From NCBI RefSeq assembly GCF_000257645.1, contig NZ_AJHJ01000029.1, forward strand, positions 1 to 57,391: DNA of 57,391 nucleotides, in the 5' to 3' direction. The stretch comes from Serratia sp. M24T3. Lineage in GTDB: Bacteria; Pseudomonadota; Gammaproteobacteria; Enterobacterales; Enterobacteriaceae. Below are positions 44,785 through 51,938 of this stretch, piece after piece (positions within the stretch are counted from its first letter, which is position 1; the number at the start of each line of letters is the position of its first letter). Under the pieces are notes generated by a model that searched no databases, was not told the DNA's origin, and saw nothing but the letters and a program-made list of their open reading frames with translations. The translations under genes were made by a program, and so were the position numbers.

Positions 44785-44941
44785 TTAGGTAACCAGATAG
44801 TCGCGACTTTGCCCCTGCTCTTGCAGGATTTCAACGCGGGTCACGTTCTGGGCAACGCGGTTAAGGCACATCACTTGCTCAAGGTTTTCAAACAGTGACA
44901 GCGGTGCGTAAAACGCATGCCATATGCAACGCCTACATGCG
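44785..44941 (-). pseudogene. Possible 3' remnant of an unidentified gene
   Basis: On the minus strand a frame ending in TAA at 44785-44787 encodes a protein-like tail (FYAPLSLFENLEQVMCLNRV, then RVEILQEQGQSRDYLVT). It stays open upstream into the HTH gene but has no evident start signal there. It could be a relic or a short gene starting at an internal GTG or ATG. I do not recognise it. Confidence 0.3.
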
Positions 44942-45244
44942 TTATTTTTCGACGAGTGACAGCTCAGAATGGGTGCCTGTCAGCAGCATCAAAAAATTAT
45001 ATTCCCCCGGGTTGAGCGTCCCGGCATTCAACGGCGATTCTTTGGACTTCCATGACGGCAGCTTGTATCCCATCAGGGTCGCGAGCTCTTTTTGCGTCAT
45101 GCCGCTTACGATGCGCAGCTGCCGGACCTTTTCCGCTTCGTGGGGAGCGATGCGGATCAATGCGTCCAAGTGGCAGGCGAGGAGGCGGCAGTAGGGATGT
45201 GCATCGGCGAGCAATAACAGCAGGTTAGCCTCGCCTATCTTCAT
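44942..45244 (-). CDS. Small HTH protein, 100 residues
   Basis: A 100-residue protein with a helix-turn-helix at about residues 42-65 (RIVSGMTQKELATLMGYKLPSW) and an N-terminal leucine-rich helix (EANLLLLLADAHPYCRLLACH). The layout resembles antitoxin-like or plasmid regulatory XRE proteins. It is the third of three closely spaced genes (45663 to 44942), 10 bp after a 47-residue HTH gene. Target and partner are unknown. Confidence 0.65.
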   Translation of the reverse strand: MKIGEANLLLLLADAHPYCRLLACHLDALIRIAPHEAEKVRQLRIVSGMTQKELATLMGYKLPSWKSKESPLNAGTLNPGEYNFLMLLTGTHSELSLVEK

Positions 45245-45254
45245 CGGGGCCTAG

Positions 45255-45398
45255 CTATTTATCCATCGACTCTTTGCGCTGCCACTGGCGAAGGGACACC
45301 CCAAAGACCTCGGCAAGCTGCGCCTGGGTGAGTCCCATTTTTTCACGCAGGGCGGACACCTCATTTCCGTCTGGAAGTGACTGCACCACCTTAAACAT
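45255..45398 (-). CDS. Very small HTH protein, 47 residues
   Basis: The minus strand encodes a 47-residue protein starting MFKVVQSLPDGNEVSALREK and holding an XRE-like helix-turn-helix (MGLTQAQLAEVFGVSLRQWQ). It is little more than one DNA-binding domain. Its start overlaps the 3' end of the upstream 90-residue gene by 8 bp, so they are probably translated together, in the manner of a toxin-antitoxin or excisionase-like pair. No other feature is recognised. Confidence 0.6.
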   Translation of the reverse strand: MFKVVQSLPDGNEVSALREKMGLTQAQLAEVFGVSLRQWQRKESMDK

Positions 45399-45663
45399 GG
45401 CTGGCGTCCCAGAAATCCGAGTCCAAAAATATTTTCACCTGGCGCGTCCGTGGGTAGTCCTGATCACGCAGACCTTCCTTGGTGGACGAGGTGTAGTGCG
45501 TCTGCTCGTTAACCAAATCAAGCCGGCGGTTCCAGCGTGCCGAGACGGCGCGATACCCCCCGTCGGGCTCTCTGAAAACCTCAAAGGTGTATTTGTTGTT
45601 GCCGCTGTGGCCTTCGTTGTAATAAAAGCGTTGGGGTGTGGTACTCAGACTAATATCCTCCAT
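45391..45663 (-). CDS. Unknown 90-residue protein upstream of small HTH gene
   Basis: The protein begins MEDISLSTTPQRFYYNEGHS and ends VKIFLDSDFWDASHV. It has alternating strand-like segments (YTFEVFREPDGGYRAVS) reminiscent of a small toxin or RelE-like fold, but no catalytic pattern can be named. Being first in a three-gene cluster with two HTH genes after it, it could be a toxin-like partner. This is inference from arrangement only. Confidence 0.5.
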   Translation of the reverse strand: MEDISLSTTPQRFYYNEGHSGNNKYTFEVFREPDGGYRAVSARWNRRLDLVNEQTHYTSSTKEGLRDQDYPRTRQVKIFLDSDFWDASHV

Positions 45664-46012
45664 TTAAATGCCAGTGAACGTAATAACGCAGAGTATCTCG
45701 TTAAAGGATAAGTAATAATCTTCAGCCTATAAAAGATCGTGCCATCAGCATCAACGATGATGTTCATGCTTAGCGTTAACATCAAAGACCAAATGAATAA
45801 TTGAGCAACATGGAACTATGATTGCGGGCGACTATAAAACCAGCCCTTACCCAGTTCCGGGGGAAGGGTGATAAATACCGACGGGGCATTCGGGGTAAGT
45901 TCACTTTTATGATAGATTGCCCTCTCCGACTCCAGTCGGAGCGTTATCGTGTTAATGCGGGGTATGCGGCAAAAAAAATCTATTATACATATGAAGCACC
46001 ATAGAAAAACCT
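45664..46012. other. Intergenic, with hairpin at 45924-45941
   Basis: No gene is supported in about 350 bp. A perfect stem CTCCGACT/AGTCGGAG with a 2-base loop lies at 45924-45941 without a T-run. The promoter of the three-gene HTH cluster should lie close to 45664-45750. The right side leads into the 8-bp repeat array. Confidence 0.45.
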
Positions 46013-46079
46013 GTATAATCGTATAATCGTATAATCGTATAATCGTATAATCGTATAATCGTATAATCGTATAATCGTA
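46013..46079. repeat. Tandem array of 8 copies of GTATAATC
   Basis: Eight perfect copies of the octamer gtataatc run from 46013 to 46076, followed by gta. The array lies 26 bp past the parR stop codon. The same octamer in opposite orientation (gattatac) occurs four times at 48308-48339, upstream of the parM start. The two arrays therefore bracket the par locus. They are probably centromere sites for ParR or for the ParG-like protein, or operator iterons. Confidence 0.9.
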
Positions 46080-46104
46080 AATTTAATAAAGATATATTAT
46101 TGAT

Positions 46105-46512
46105 TCAAAGCAGCTTTCCTAGCTTTACTCTGACTTTATCCAACTGATTTTCTTCTTGGGGTGGTAACTTATAATCCGAACGAACAGGCTCTATATCCAT
46201 AGGAAGGTTAGGAATTGAAGCGATGACATCCCTGATATCAGCAATGCTTGGCCTCCAATCCGTTATTGGACTATTCAAAGATACAAGCTGATCACTCGTC
46301 ATCTTGCCATTAAAAAGAGCAGCCAACATCGTCGGAAGACGAGGACCAAGTTGATGTAATGCTGCTGCGGAAATAATCGCATTTCTGAGGAAGTCGCCTC
46401 TGACGCGCTGTGATATTGTCTCAACGACAGCAAGAGCTTCACGGTCAGACTCACTGTCTAGTTGGAGGTAGCTAGTAAACTTTCTGCGATTATCACCGCT
46501 TTTATCACTCAC
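46105..46512 (-). CDS. parR: ParR/StbB-like partition adaptor
   Basis: A 135-residue protein encoded 6 bp after the ParM-like frame. The N-terminal half (RRKFTSYLQLDSESDREALA and RVRGDFLRNAIISAAALHQLG) fits the ribbon-helix-helix region of StbB/ParR proteins that bind repeats in the centromere. The C-terminal half is acidic and proline-rich, as expected for the filament-contact tail. It pairs with the actin-like ParM, whose gene is disrupted, so this ParR may be orphaned and only able to bind DNA. Confidence 0.75.
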   Translation of the reverse strand: MSDKSGDNRRKFTSYLQLDSESDREALAVVETISQRVRGDFLRNAIISAAALHQLGPRLPTMLAALFNGKMTSDQLVSLNSPITDWRPSIADIRDVIASIPNLPMDIEPVRSDYKLPPQEENQLDKVRVKLGKLL

Positions 46513-46518
46513 GCTAAA

Positions 46519-46872
46519 TTATTCCTCTTGTTTAAACAAAGCCATTTCTTGCACCAAGGCAGTCTGAGGCTCACTGACGAGAACGATACGCCCTGCAGGC
46601 AGTTTCCATCCATTTCTAACATAGGGTTCGATTAACTCAGCACCTCCGCCAACCAACCAAATGCGATTCACATTACGAAAGTCTGAGAGTTCATTTAAAA
46701 CTCGATCACCAAGGCGTTTTATGGCGTTATTTATGGCAGTCACGACAGTATCAATCTGAGATCCATCATTGATAACTTGGTTAAGAAATTCTCGGTCATT
46801 TATGCGTTTTATCACAGTATCAGCAACATAAGCATTGGTATCACTGTCGGCCATTCTCAATGCAGATAATGT
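46519..46872 (-). pseudogene. parM: ParM/StbA-like actin ATPase, C-terminal part
   Basis: The C-terminal 117 residues or so of an actin-like plasmid segregation ATPase, with the phosphate/adenosine motif IWLVGGGAELIEPYVR and the end LVQEMALFKQEE. It is cut at 46873 by the IS26-like end; the first 28 codons lie at 48165-48247 on the other side of the IS6-family elements. The middle of the protein, including most of the nucleotide site, is missing from the locus. Any reading that begins inside the insertion sequence (from 47067) is a chimera. Confidence 0.88.
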
Positions 46873-47681
46873 GGCTCTGTTGCAAAGATCTGGCGATGGA
46901 AAACTGATGCCACTGTTTAGGTGAAGGAGCAACACATGAACCCATTCAAAGGCCGGCATGTTGAGCGTCATATTATCCTGTGGGCCGTCCGCGGGTACTG
47001 CAAATAGGGCATCAGTTATCGTGAGCTGCAGGAGATGCTCGCTGAGCGACGGGTAAATGTCGATCACACCACGATTTATCGCGGGGTTCAGCGTTATGCA
47101 CCTGAGATGGCAAAGCGACTGCGCGGGTACTGGCGTCAGCCTTCCATGGCATCTCGATGAAACCTACGTAAAGGTCAACGGGCGCTGGGCTTATCTGTAC
47201 CGCGCCGTCGACAGCAGGGGCTGCACCCTTAATTTTTACCGGTCTTCACGTCGTAACACCAAAGCCGCCTAAAGCTTTATGGGTAAAATATTCAACAACG
47301 TGAAGAAGTGGCAGATCCCTCGATTTATCAACACGGATAAAGCCCCGGCGTATGGGCGGGCGCTGGCATTGCTGAAGCGGGAAGGTAAATGTCCGCAGCA
47401 TGTGCAGCACCGGCAGATAAAGTACCAGAATAATATAATCGAGTGCGATCATGGCAAACTGAAACCGATAATCAACGCCACGCTGGGCTTCAAGTCAATG
47501 AAGACGGCTTACGCCACAATTAAAGGTATTGAGGTCATGCGTGCACTACGCAAAGGCCAGGCCTCACCGTTTTATTATGGTGATCCCCTGGGCGAGATGT
47601 GCCTGGTAAGCAGAGTCTTTGAAATGTAAGGCCTTCCGATAAGATAAAAGACTACCTCGTCGCGAACTTTGCAACAGTGCC
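46873..47681 (+). mobile_element. IS26-like element, full length but degenerate
   Basis: An 809-bp element with ends ggctctgttgcaaag (46873) and ctttgcaacagtgcc (to 47681). The transposase starts at 46936 (MNPFKGRHVERHIILWAVRG), meets TAG at 47005-47007 where IS26 has Tyr, and loses frame again near 47138 through a small deletion. The later frame resumes with WQIPRFINTDKAPAYGRALA, which carries catalytic Asp. It is inactive. Its right end abuts the second half of another IS6-family element, into which it was probably inserted. Confidence 0.9.
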
Positions 47682-48164
47682 AGTGGAAGTACCTGTACCG
47701 GGCCGTCGATACCGCAGGGCAGACCATCGACTTTCTGCTGACGGCGAAGCGTGATGCGGCAGCCGCGCTACGTTTCTTCCGCAAGGCTGTCCGCCACCAT
47801 GGTGAACCGGAAGTGGTGACCATTGATAAAAGTGGCGCCAATACGGCAGCGTTGACCACACTCAATGCCGTTAAATCAGTAGATGAAAGTATCAGAGTCA
47901 GGCAGAGTAAGTACCTGAATAACCTGATTGAGCAGGACCACCGTAACATCAAACGAAGGATAAGACTGATGACGGGATTCAAATCGTTCCGGCGGGCGCA
48001 GACTGTCCTGGCAGGTATTGAGCTGGTACATATGATACGCAAAGGGCAGTATCAACATCCGGACGGTGACGGCCTGTCCCCGGCAGACCAGTTTTACCTG
48101 TTGGCTACCTAAAAAGTAGCCAATGCGCCTTTTGCCGACCTGCTATCGTTAATGCGACAGAACC
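47682..48164 (+). mobile_element. IS6-family element, right half
   Basis: This is the second half of the element whose first half is at 13555-13869. The transposase continues QWKYLYRAVDTAGQTIDFLL and runs to LSPADQFYLLAT at 48112, with the Asp in VVTIDKSGANTAAL and the Glu region in DHRNIKRRIRLMTGFKSF. The terminal repeat ttaatgcgacagaacc is at 48149-48164. It interrupts the N-terminal coding part of parM. Confidence 0.88.
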
Positions 48165-48247
48165 GACGAACGAAATGTCTTAACTTCACCATTATCAAAC
48201 CAAGCTAATTTCACAGTGGTAGAACCATCATCACAATAAATATGCAT
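48165..48247 (-). pseudogene. parM: ParM/StbA-like N-terminal fragment
   Basis: From the ATG at 48247 (AGGTG upstream) the minus strand encodes MHIYCDDGSTTVKLAWFDNG and a few more residues, 27 codons in all, before the IS6-family end at 48164. The DDGSTTVKL segment is the phosphate-1 motif of ParM/StbA proteins. This is the true start of the disrupted parM gene whose C-terminal part is at 46519-46872. Confidence 0.85.
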
Positions 48248-48258
48248 ACTTACACCTA

Positions 48259-48277
48259 GTTACTCAAATTGAGTAAC
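48259..48277. promoter_or_regulatory. Palindrome in the parMR promoter region
   Basis: GTTACTCAAATTGAGTAAC is a perfect 9-bp-arm palindrome around one base, 12 bp upstream of the parM start codon. An outer pair gcatact/agtatgc lies around it. It is a likely operator of the par operon. Confidence 0.6.
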
Positions 48278-48307
48278 AGTATGAGTATGCGTAACAACAC
48301 GACATAC

Positions 48308-48345
48308 GATTATACGATTATACGATTATACGATTATACGATTAC
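48308..48345. repeat. Tandem array of 4 copies of GATTATAC (inverted array)
   Basis: Four perfect copies of gattatac at 48308-48339 are followed by a degenerate copy (gattacgg). This is the reverse complement of the octamer repeated at 46013-46079. The array lies upstream of parM and downstream of the ParG-like gene, the classic parC position between two partition operons. Confidence 0.88.
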
Positions 48346-48459
48346 GGTATTAGGCGATTAGCAATCTATTTCGGAAACCTGCACGAAAATAACCCGCATT
48401 ATTTATATAAAAAAAGCCGCTAATCAAAGCAGCTTTATCGTAAAATCGCAAATACAGAA

Positions 48460-48696
48460 TTAAGATTTTCCGTATTTCTCATATAACATCTCTCTGACTT
48501 CATCAGCGATTTTAGTACCCCGTAACGCACATGATGATTTTAAAGCTGCATGTAAACTGGCTGATATATCTATCGTTAATCTCTTCATCTTCTCAGGCTC
48601 AGCTTTTTCAGGCTCAATTACACGGCTTTCAACCCAAGAATCAACATCCGGCTTTTGGGCAATAGGCTTGGTTCCAAATGACACTTTTTTATTCAT
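48460..48696 (-). CDS. parG: ParG-like ribbon-helix-helix partition protein
   Basis: A 78-residue protein from the ATG at 48696. The N-terminal 40 residues are flexible and rich in Pro, Glu and Lys (SRVIEPEKAEPEKMKR), followed by a ribbon-helix-helix (RLTIDISASLHAALKSSCAL and TKIADEVREMLYEKYG). This is the ParG/small ParB layout: the tail stimulates ParA ATPase and the fold binds DNA. It begins one base after the parA stop. It probably represses parA through the palindrome at 49351-49382. Confidence 0.85.
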   Translation of the reverse strand: MNKKVSFGTKPIAQKPDVDSWVESRVIEPEKAEPEKMKRLTIDISASLHAALKSSCALRGTKIADEVREMLYEKYGKS

Positions 48697-48697
48697 A

Positions 48698-49321
48698 TTA
48701 CTGCTCCAAGATCTCTTTAACCAACGCATCTAACTCTTTTGCTGCAGACGAGTCTTTATCTAATTCAAATACCGCTTTGCCCACGCCAGCAGCTTCGGCA
48801 AACACGACACGTTGTGAAATCGTAGATTTGAGCACAGGTGTTTCATAAGCGGCTAACGCCTCACCTACATCACGACCAATTGCCGTATTTACGATTCTGC
48901 GATTAACCACAAATACAGATTTAAGAGTCTCTTTATATATCCTGGCTTCATGGATGAGTGTAACGACTTCCTCAGCAGCCCATACATCATAAGGGCTTGG
49001 TTGGACAGGGATAAGTACCAAATCAGCCGCCATAATTGCGGAACGAGCTAAATCCGTGACGCGTGGTGGACCATCAATGATGATGTGATCATAATCCTTG
49101 GTGAAGTTGCCAATTTCTTTGTGCAAAGTCGCCCGAGGTAACCCGACAACTGAAAACAAAGGGCTCTCTTGACGAGCAGAAGCCCAGTCAAGCGCACTCC
49201 CTTGGGGATCGGCATCGATTAGCAGTACTCGTTCCCCGCTTGCAGCAAGGCTAGCAGCAACATTGACACTCAGCGTAGTTTTACCAACTCCACCTTTTTG
49301 ATTCAGTACAGAGATAATCAT
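48698..49321 (-). CDS. parA: ParA-type partition ATPase (small, type Ib)
   Basis: A 207-residue Walker-type ATPase starting at the ATG at 49321 with GGGGAG upstream. The deviant Walker A KGGVGKTT is at residues 9-16, Walker A' is LLIDADPQGSALDW and Walker B is IIIDGPPRVTD. It lacks the N-terminal HTH of type Ia ParA, so its partner represses the operon. With the ParG-like protein it forms the only intact partition system in the window. Confidence 0.95.
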   Translation of the reverse strand: MIISVLNQKGGVGKTTLSVNVAASLAASGERVLLIDADPQGSALDWASARQESPLFSVVGLPRATLHKEIGNFTKDYDHIIIDGPPRVTDLARSAIMAADLVLIPVQPSPYDVWAAEEVVTLIHEARIYKETLKSVFVVNRRIVNTAIGRDVGEALAAYETPVLKSTISQRVVFAEAAGVGKAVFELDKDSSAAKELDALVKEILEQ

Positions 49322-49350
49322 ACAACTCCCCAAAAAACGATAAATCGCAA

Positions 49351-49382
49351 AATCTTAAAATCTCATTTACGATTTTAAGATT
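49351..49382. promoter_or_regulatory. Operator palindrome upstream of parA
   Basis: AATCTTAAAATC (49351-49362) and GATTTTAAGATT (49371-49382) form a perfect 12-bp inverted repeat with an 8-bp spacer, 30 bp upstream of the parA start. Related aatcgcaaaat words lie next to it. It fits an autoregulatory site for the ParG-like protein. Confidence 0.7.
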
Positions 49383-49411
49383 ACAATTGTATTGTTGTCT
49401 TTGCAAACCGT

Positions 49412-50126
49412 TTAATCACCAGGATTAACATCATTGTACCCTGTTAAGCTAAACCGCACATCAAACTGCCTACCTACATCAAGTGCAAAAATCTTAGTGT
49501 AAACCTCGGTAGACTCCAATCGAGCATGCCCGGCATAGGCATGCACGACTTTAAGCGGAACACCATGCTGGATCAGGTTCATACAGTAGGAGTGACGAAA
49601 CGTATGCGGAGTAATGGGCGACACACTAAACGTGACTCCGTCACTTTCAGCACGTGCGACCGCGGCATTAAGCCAATTGCGCACGGTATTATCATGAATA
49701 GACCAAATTGGCTCGTTTCTTCCACGCCACGCGGTGGCGAGAAACTCGGTCATTTTACGCACGGTCAGCGGAACAGCACGTCGAGTTTCTTCGTCTTTAC
49801 GCGGCCGTCCCTTGCTGCGTTGCCTCTGCTTAAGGGTTTTCAGCACCACAAAGGGTAAATCGCCGTCTAACACCAAATTGGCCGGGGTCAGGGCCAGTGC
49901 CTCATTCAGTCGCGCGCCGGTGTTCCACAGCGTGGCAAAAAGCATCTGCTGATGAAGGTCAGGTAGATTGCAAGAGCTGGGCCACTTCCGGGATCAGCAG
50001 GTAAACCGGCACCTCCATCCCGCTGCGCAGCGCGGCAGCACGCAGGGAAAGCGCCCGCTGATAGTCTAAATAGACAACGCTACGTGAATTCTGCTGTAGT
50101 TCGAGAGGAAAACTGTTCAAAATTTG
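49412..50126 (-). pseudogene. resD: ResD-like tyrosine recombinase, frameshifted and truncated
   Basis: The C-terminal 177 residues contain the active-site set: Arg in NTGARLNEALAL, HxxR in TPHTFRHSY, His in GHARLES and Tyr in STEVYTKIF. Upstream another frame encodes the N-terminal part (SVVYLDYQRALSLRAAALRS, then YLLIPEVAQLL), and the two join through a frameshift near 49970 in a cagctcttgcaatctacctg stretch. The 5' end stops at 50126, the border of the IS1-like element. ResD-type proteins resolve plasmid multimers, so that function is probably lost. Confidence 0.88.
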
Positions 50127-50139
50127 GTGATGCTTCTAA

Positions 50140-50550
50140 TTAGTGGAACATGTGCCTTTCTATGAAGGCACCGATGACTTTTTCGTGGATCTCAACTGAG
50201 CGCGAGAAGCAAATTGTTTTACGAGCCAACCGCTTAATGCGGGGGCAGAGCGTCATGTTATTACGCTCAATATGTTGGGTGAATATTTTGCCGGTCAGAT
50301 GCTTATCCTTCGGCACCTCCCGGGCATAGCTGCCCCTGTTGTCGCTGGTGATCATGCCGATGGTGAAGGGCTCCAGTAACGCCAGCAGCTCCCGGCAGGT
50401 TTCATCGGTTCGGGGAGCAAAGTGTAGGCCAGGACACCGCCTGTTTTGGTGTTGTACGCATACCAGAGCCAGTGCTGCCGGGCTTTACTGCCAACGAAGC
50501 TCCATTGCTCATCGAGTTCGCAGATAAGCGCCACATCAGCATGGGCGACG
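50140..50550 (-). pseudogene. insB: IS1 InsB transposase, disrupted frame
   Basis: The C-terminal part reads MITSDNRGSYAREVPKDKHL and ends VIGAFIERHMFH at 50140. Upstream, another frame carries the preceding part (MALICELDEQWSFVGSKARQ, HWLWYAYNTKTGGVLAYTLL), so a frameshift lies near 50400 in the ggggagcaaagtgtaggcc region, where the FGPRTDETC of IS1 is altered to LLPEPMKPA. The DDE residues are split between frames. It is unlikely to be active. Confidence 0.8.
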
Positions 50551-50833
50551 GGCGAAGACGTTATTCGCTTTGGCGCGAGTTTTTTAAAGCCCGTATGACG
50601 GTGTTAATGCCAATTTTCAGAGTTCTGGCGGTATCGCGAACCCCGGCACCATTGAAGGCCATTTCGGTGATCTGCTCTTTAACGCCCGGCTTACGGGCTT
50701 CATAAGCGTAAGTGAGCTGAAACACGCGGTGGCAGTCACGGCTGCGAAATCTGTCATGGCCTTTAGGGTTCTGACCATGGCGGTAAACCTGAGCAGACTA
50801 ACAACGGGGACAATGAACGTTAACGCTGACCAT
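50545..50833 (-). pseudogene. insA: IS1 InsA with in-frame amber at codon 12
   Basis: From the ATG at 50833 the minus strand reads MVSVNVHCPRC, then TAG (cta on plus at 50798-50800), then SAQVYRHGQNPKGHDRFRSR in the same frame. The Cys pairs and the later HTH part (GVRDTARTLKIGINTVIRAL) are kept. A Gln CAG codon probably became TAG. InsA normally represses the element and joins the InsAB fusion transposase. Confidence 0.82.
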
Positions 50834-50895
50834 GAGGTAACCTCAAAAGCCCGCATTATACATAATATTCAACCAATTAGAGGCATCACCCTTTT

Positions 50896-51138
50896 TTACG
50901 AAAATTTTAGCAGCGTTGATAAGCGTAAAAGGATCTTCTCTTTGGTAAGAGCCTCCATTTCCGACAACATGGTACGGATTATCAGTTCCCGCGATGCTCG
51001 TTCTACCAAAATTGGAATTGCTTTCTGGCTTTTCTCATAAACTTGATAAGTGCGCAGCGACACCCCAAGTTTTTCCGCTGTGCGCTCCTGAGTCCAGCCA
51101 CATCCTTTTCGCCATAGGCGTAGTTCATAACCGGTCAT
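50896..51138 (-). CDS. Small XRE-family HTH regulator
   Basis: From the ATG at 51138 (GGAGGA upstream) the protein has 80 residues. The helix-turn-helix is GCGWTQERTAEKLGVSLRTY, followed by VYEKSQKAIPILVERAS. The C-terminal helix region is EMEALTKEKILLRLSTLLKF. The stop codon is only 6 bp from the IS1-like end, so its tail may have been set by that insertion. The target is unknown; such genes often occur near plasmid maintenance loci. Confidence 0.8.
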   Translation of the reverse strand: MTGYELRLWRKGCGWTQERTAEKLGVSLRTYQVYEKSQKAIPILVERASRELIIRTMLSEMEALTKEKILLRLSTLLKFS

Positions 51139-51690
51139 AATCCTCCATGTGTCATAAAAAGTATAGCCGTGGCAGCAACACAGCAGCCTGTGAGGCCTAA
51201 TACTAGTTGTGTTAATGCCTATCGGGTGGTGATGTCTCTGAGCATCAGATATGACGTCAAGCACCGTAAAGGATAGTCTCGTTAATTCCAGTAGGGCTCT
51301 TCTGCAGGCATACGTCCGCGAGCTCAATGCTAACAGACTCCATAACATGCAGAATCTGCACATTTCACTGTTAATCAGTTAAGAAGGGAAAAATCGCCCT
51401 AATTAGATGGAGACGCAATGTAATGACTCTAAGTAACTGTTTGCTTGCAAAATAGTTTTGTCGCACGGGGGAATTGTGGAAAAAACGAAGAATGACCAGA
51501 AAAGCGCAATCGGCGGCGGGCGGATTGCGGGGCAAAACGCCCCGTTTTGTCCCGCGAACCGGCGTCAGACGGTATGCAAGCCCCTGACGTTGAGAGGATT
51601 ATGCCGAAAAATTGGGGCAAGGGACAGCGATTGCGGAGAATTACGGTAATCCGCAATTACCTGAAAATGCGTAAAGGGAGGGGAGGACGG
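51139..51690. other. Intergenic region with hairpins and one DnaA-box-like site
   Basis: No gene is supported. A GC-rich hairpin GGGGC (51529-51533) and GCCCC (51539-51543) is followed by gttttgt and could terminate transcription. ATTGCGGA (51630-51637) and TCCGCAAT (51650-51657) form a perfect 8-bp inverted repeat. TGTGGAAAA at 51475-51483 fits the DnaA-box consensus on the minus strand. These might be origin remnants, but no initiator gene is present. Confidence 0.4.
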
Positions 51691-51699
51691 TGACCGTCA

Positions 51700-51930
51700 T
51701 CATTGAGCGAACTATAGACTTTCATATCCTGAGATTTACACTATTTGGTGGTTCAGGGTATGCACTTACTGGTTACGAATATTGAGCGAGAATCATGCGA
51801 TGATCACCGCTTTTCTTTCGAGCCAGTAAGTGCTCCACGTTCGTTAACGAATACTCAGGGCATGCAGACAAACTGCTGACTATATTTCTTTCGAAGAGCG
51901 TGGAATGCATACCAATCCCCGATAAAAAGG
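51700..51930 (+). ncRNA. Candidate IS110 bridge RNA region
   Basis: The noncoding 5' end of IS110-group elements is known to encode a structured bridge RNA with target and donor loops. Here the equivalent segment contains several inverted words, for example cacttactgg (51753-51762) against ccagtaagtg (51821-51830), a perfect 10-bp pair, and gaatattgagcgag/ctcgttaac-like parts. The RNA itself is inferred from family knowledge. Confidence 0.5.
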
Positions 51931-51938
51931 AGTTGGTG

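Larger units (their letters stand above)
50127..50890 (-). mobile_element. IS1-family element, 764 bp
   Basis: Imperfect inverted ends ggtgatgcttctaattagt (50127) and ccaattagaggcatcacc (to 50890) bound an IS1-sized element. InsA and InsB are encoded on the minus strand. The flanks are not an obvious duplication (tcaaaattt left, cttttttac right). It separates resD from a small XRE gene. Fragments of the same family lie at 1433-1512 and 10435-10670. Confidence 0.92.

Noticed and set aside
46519..47067. A single 182-residue protein on the minus strand
   Set aside because: Its first 65 or so residues come from the reverse strand of an IS26-like element. Only the ParM-like tail is genuine, so the reading is a chimera.
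46013..48345. Possible CRISPR-like repeat arrays
   Set aside because: The repeats are 8 bp, directly contiguous without spacers, and lie beside partition genes. They are tandem iterons, not CRISPR.
51475..51483. Replication origin at the DnaA-box-like site
   Set aside because: One box, no iterons and no initiator gene nearby. The evidence is too thin for an origin call.
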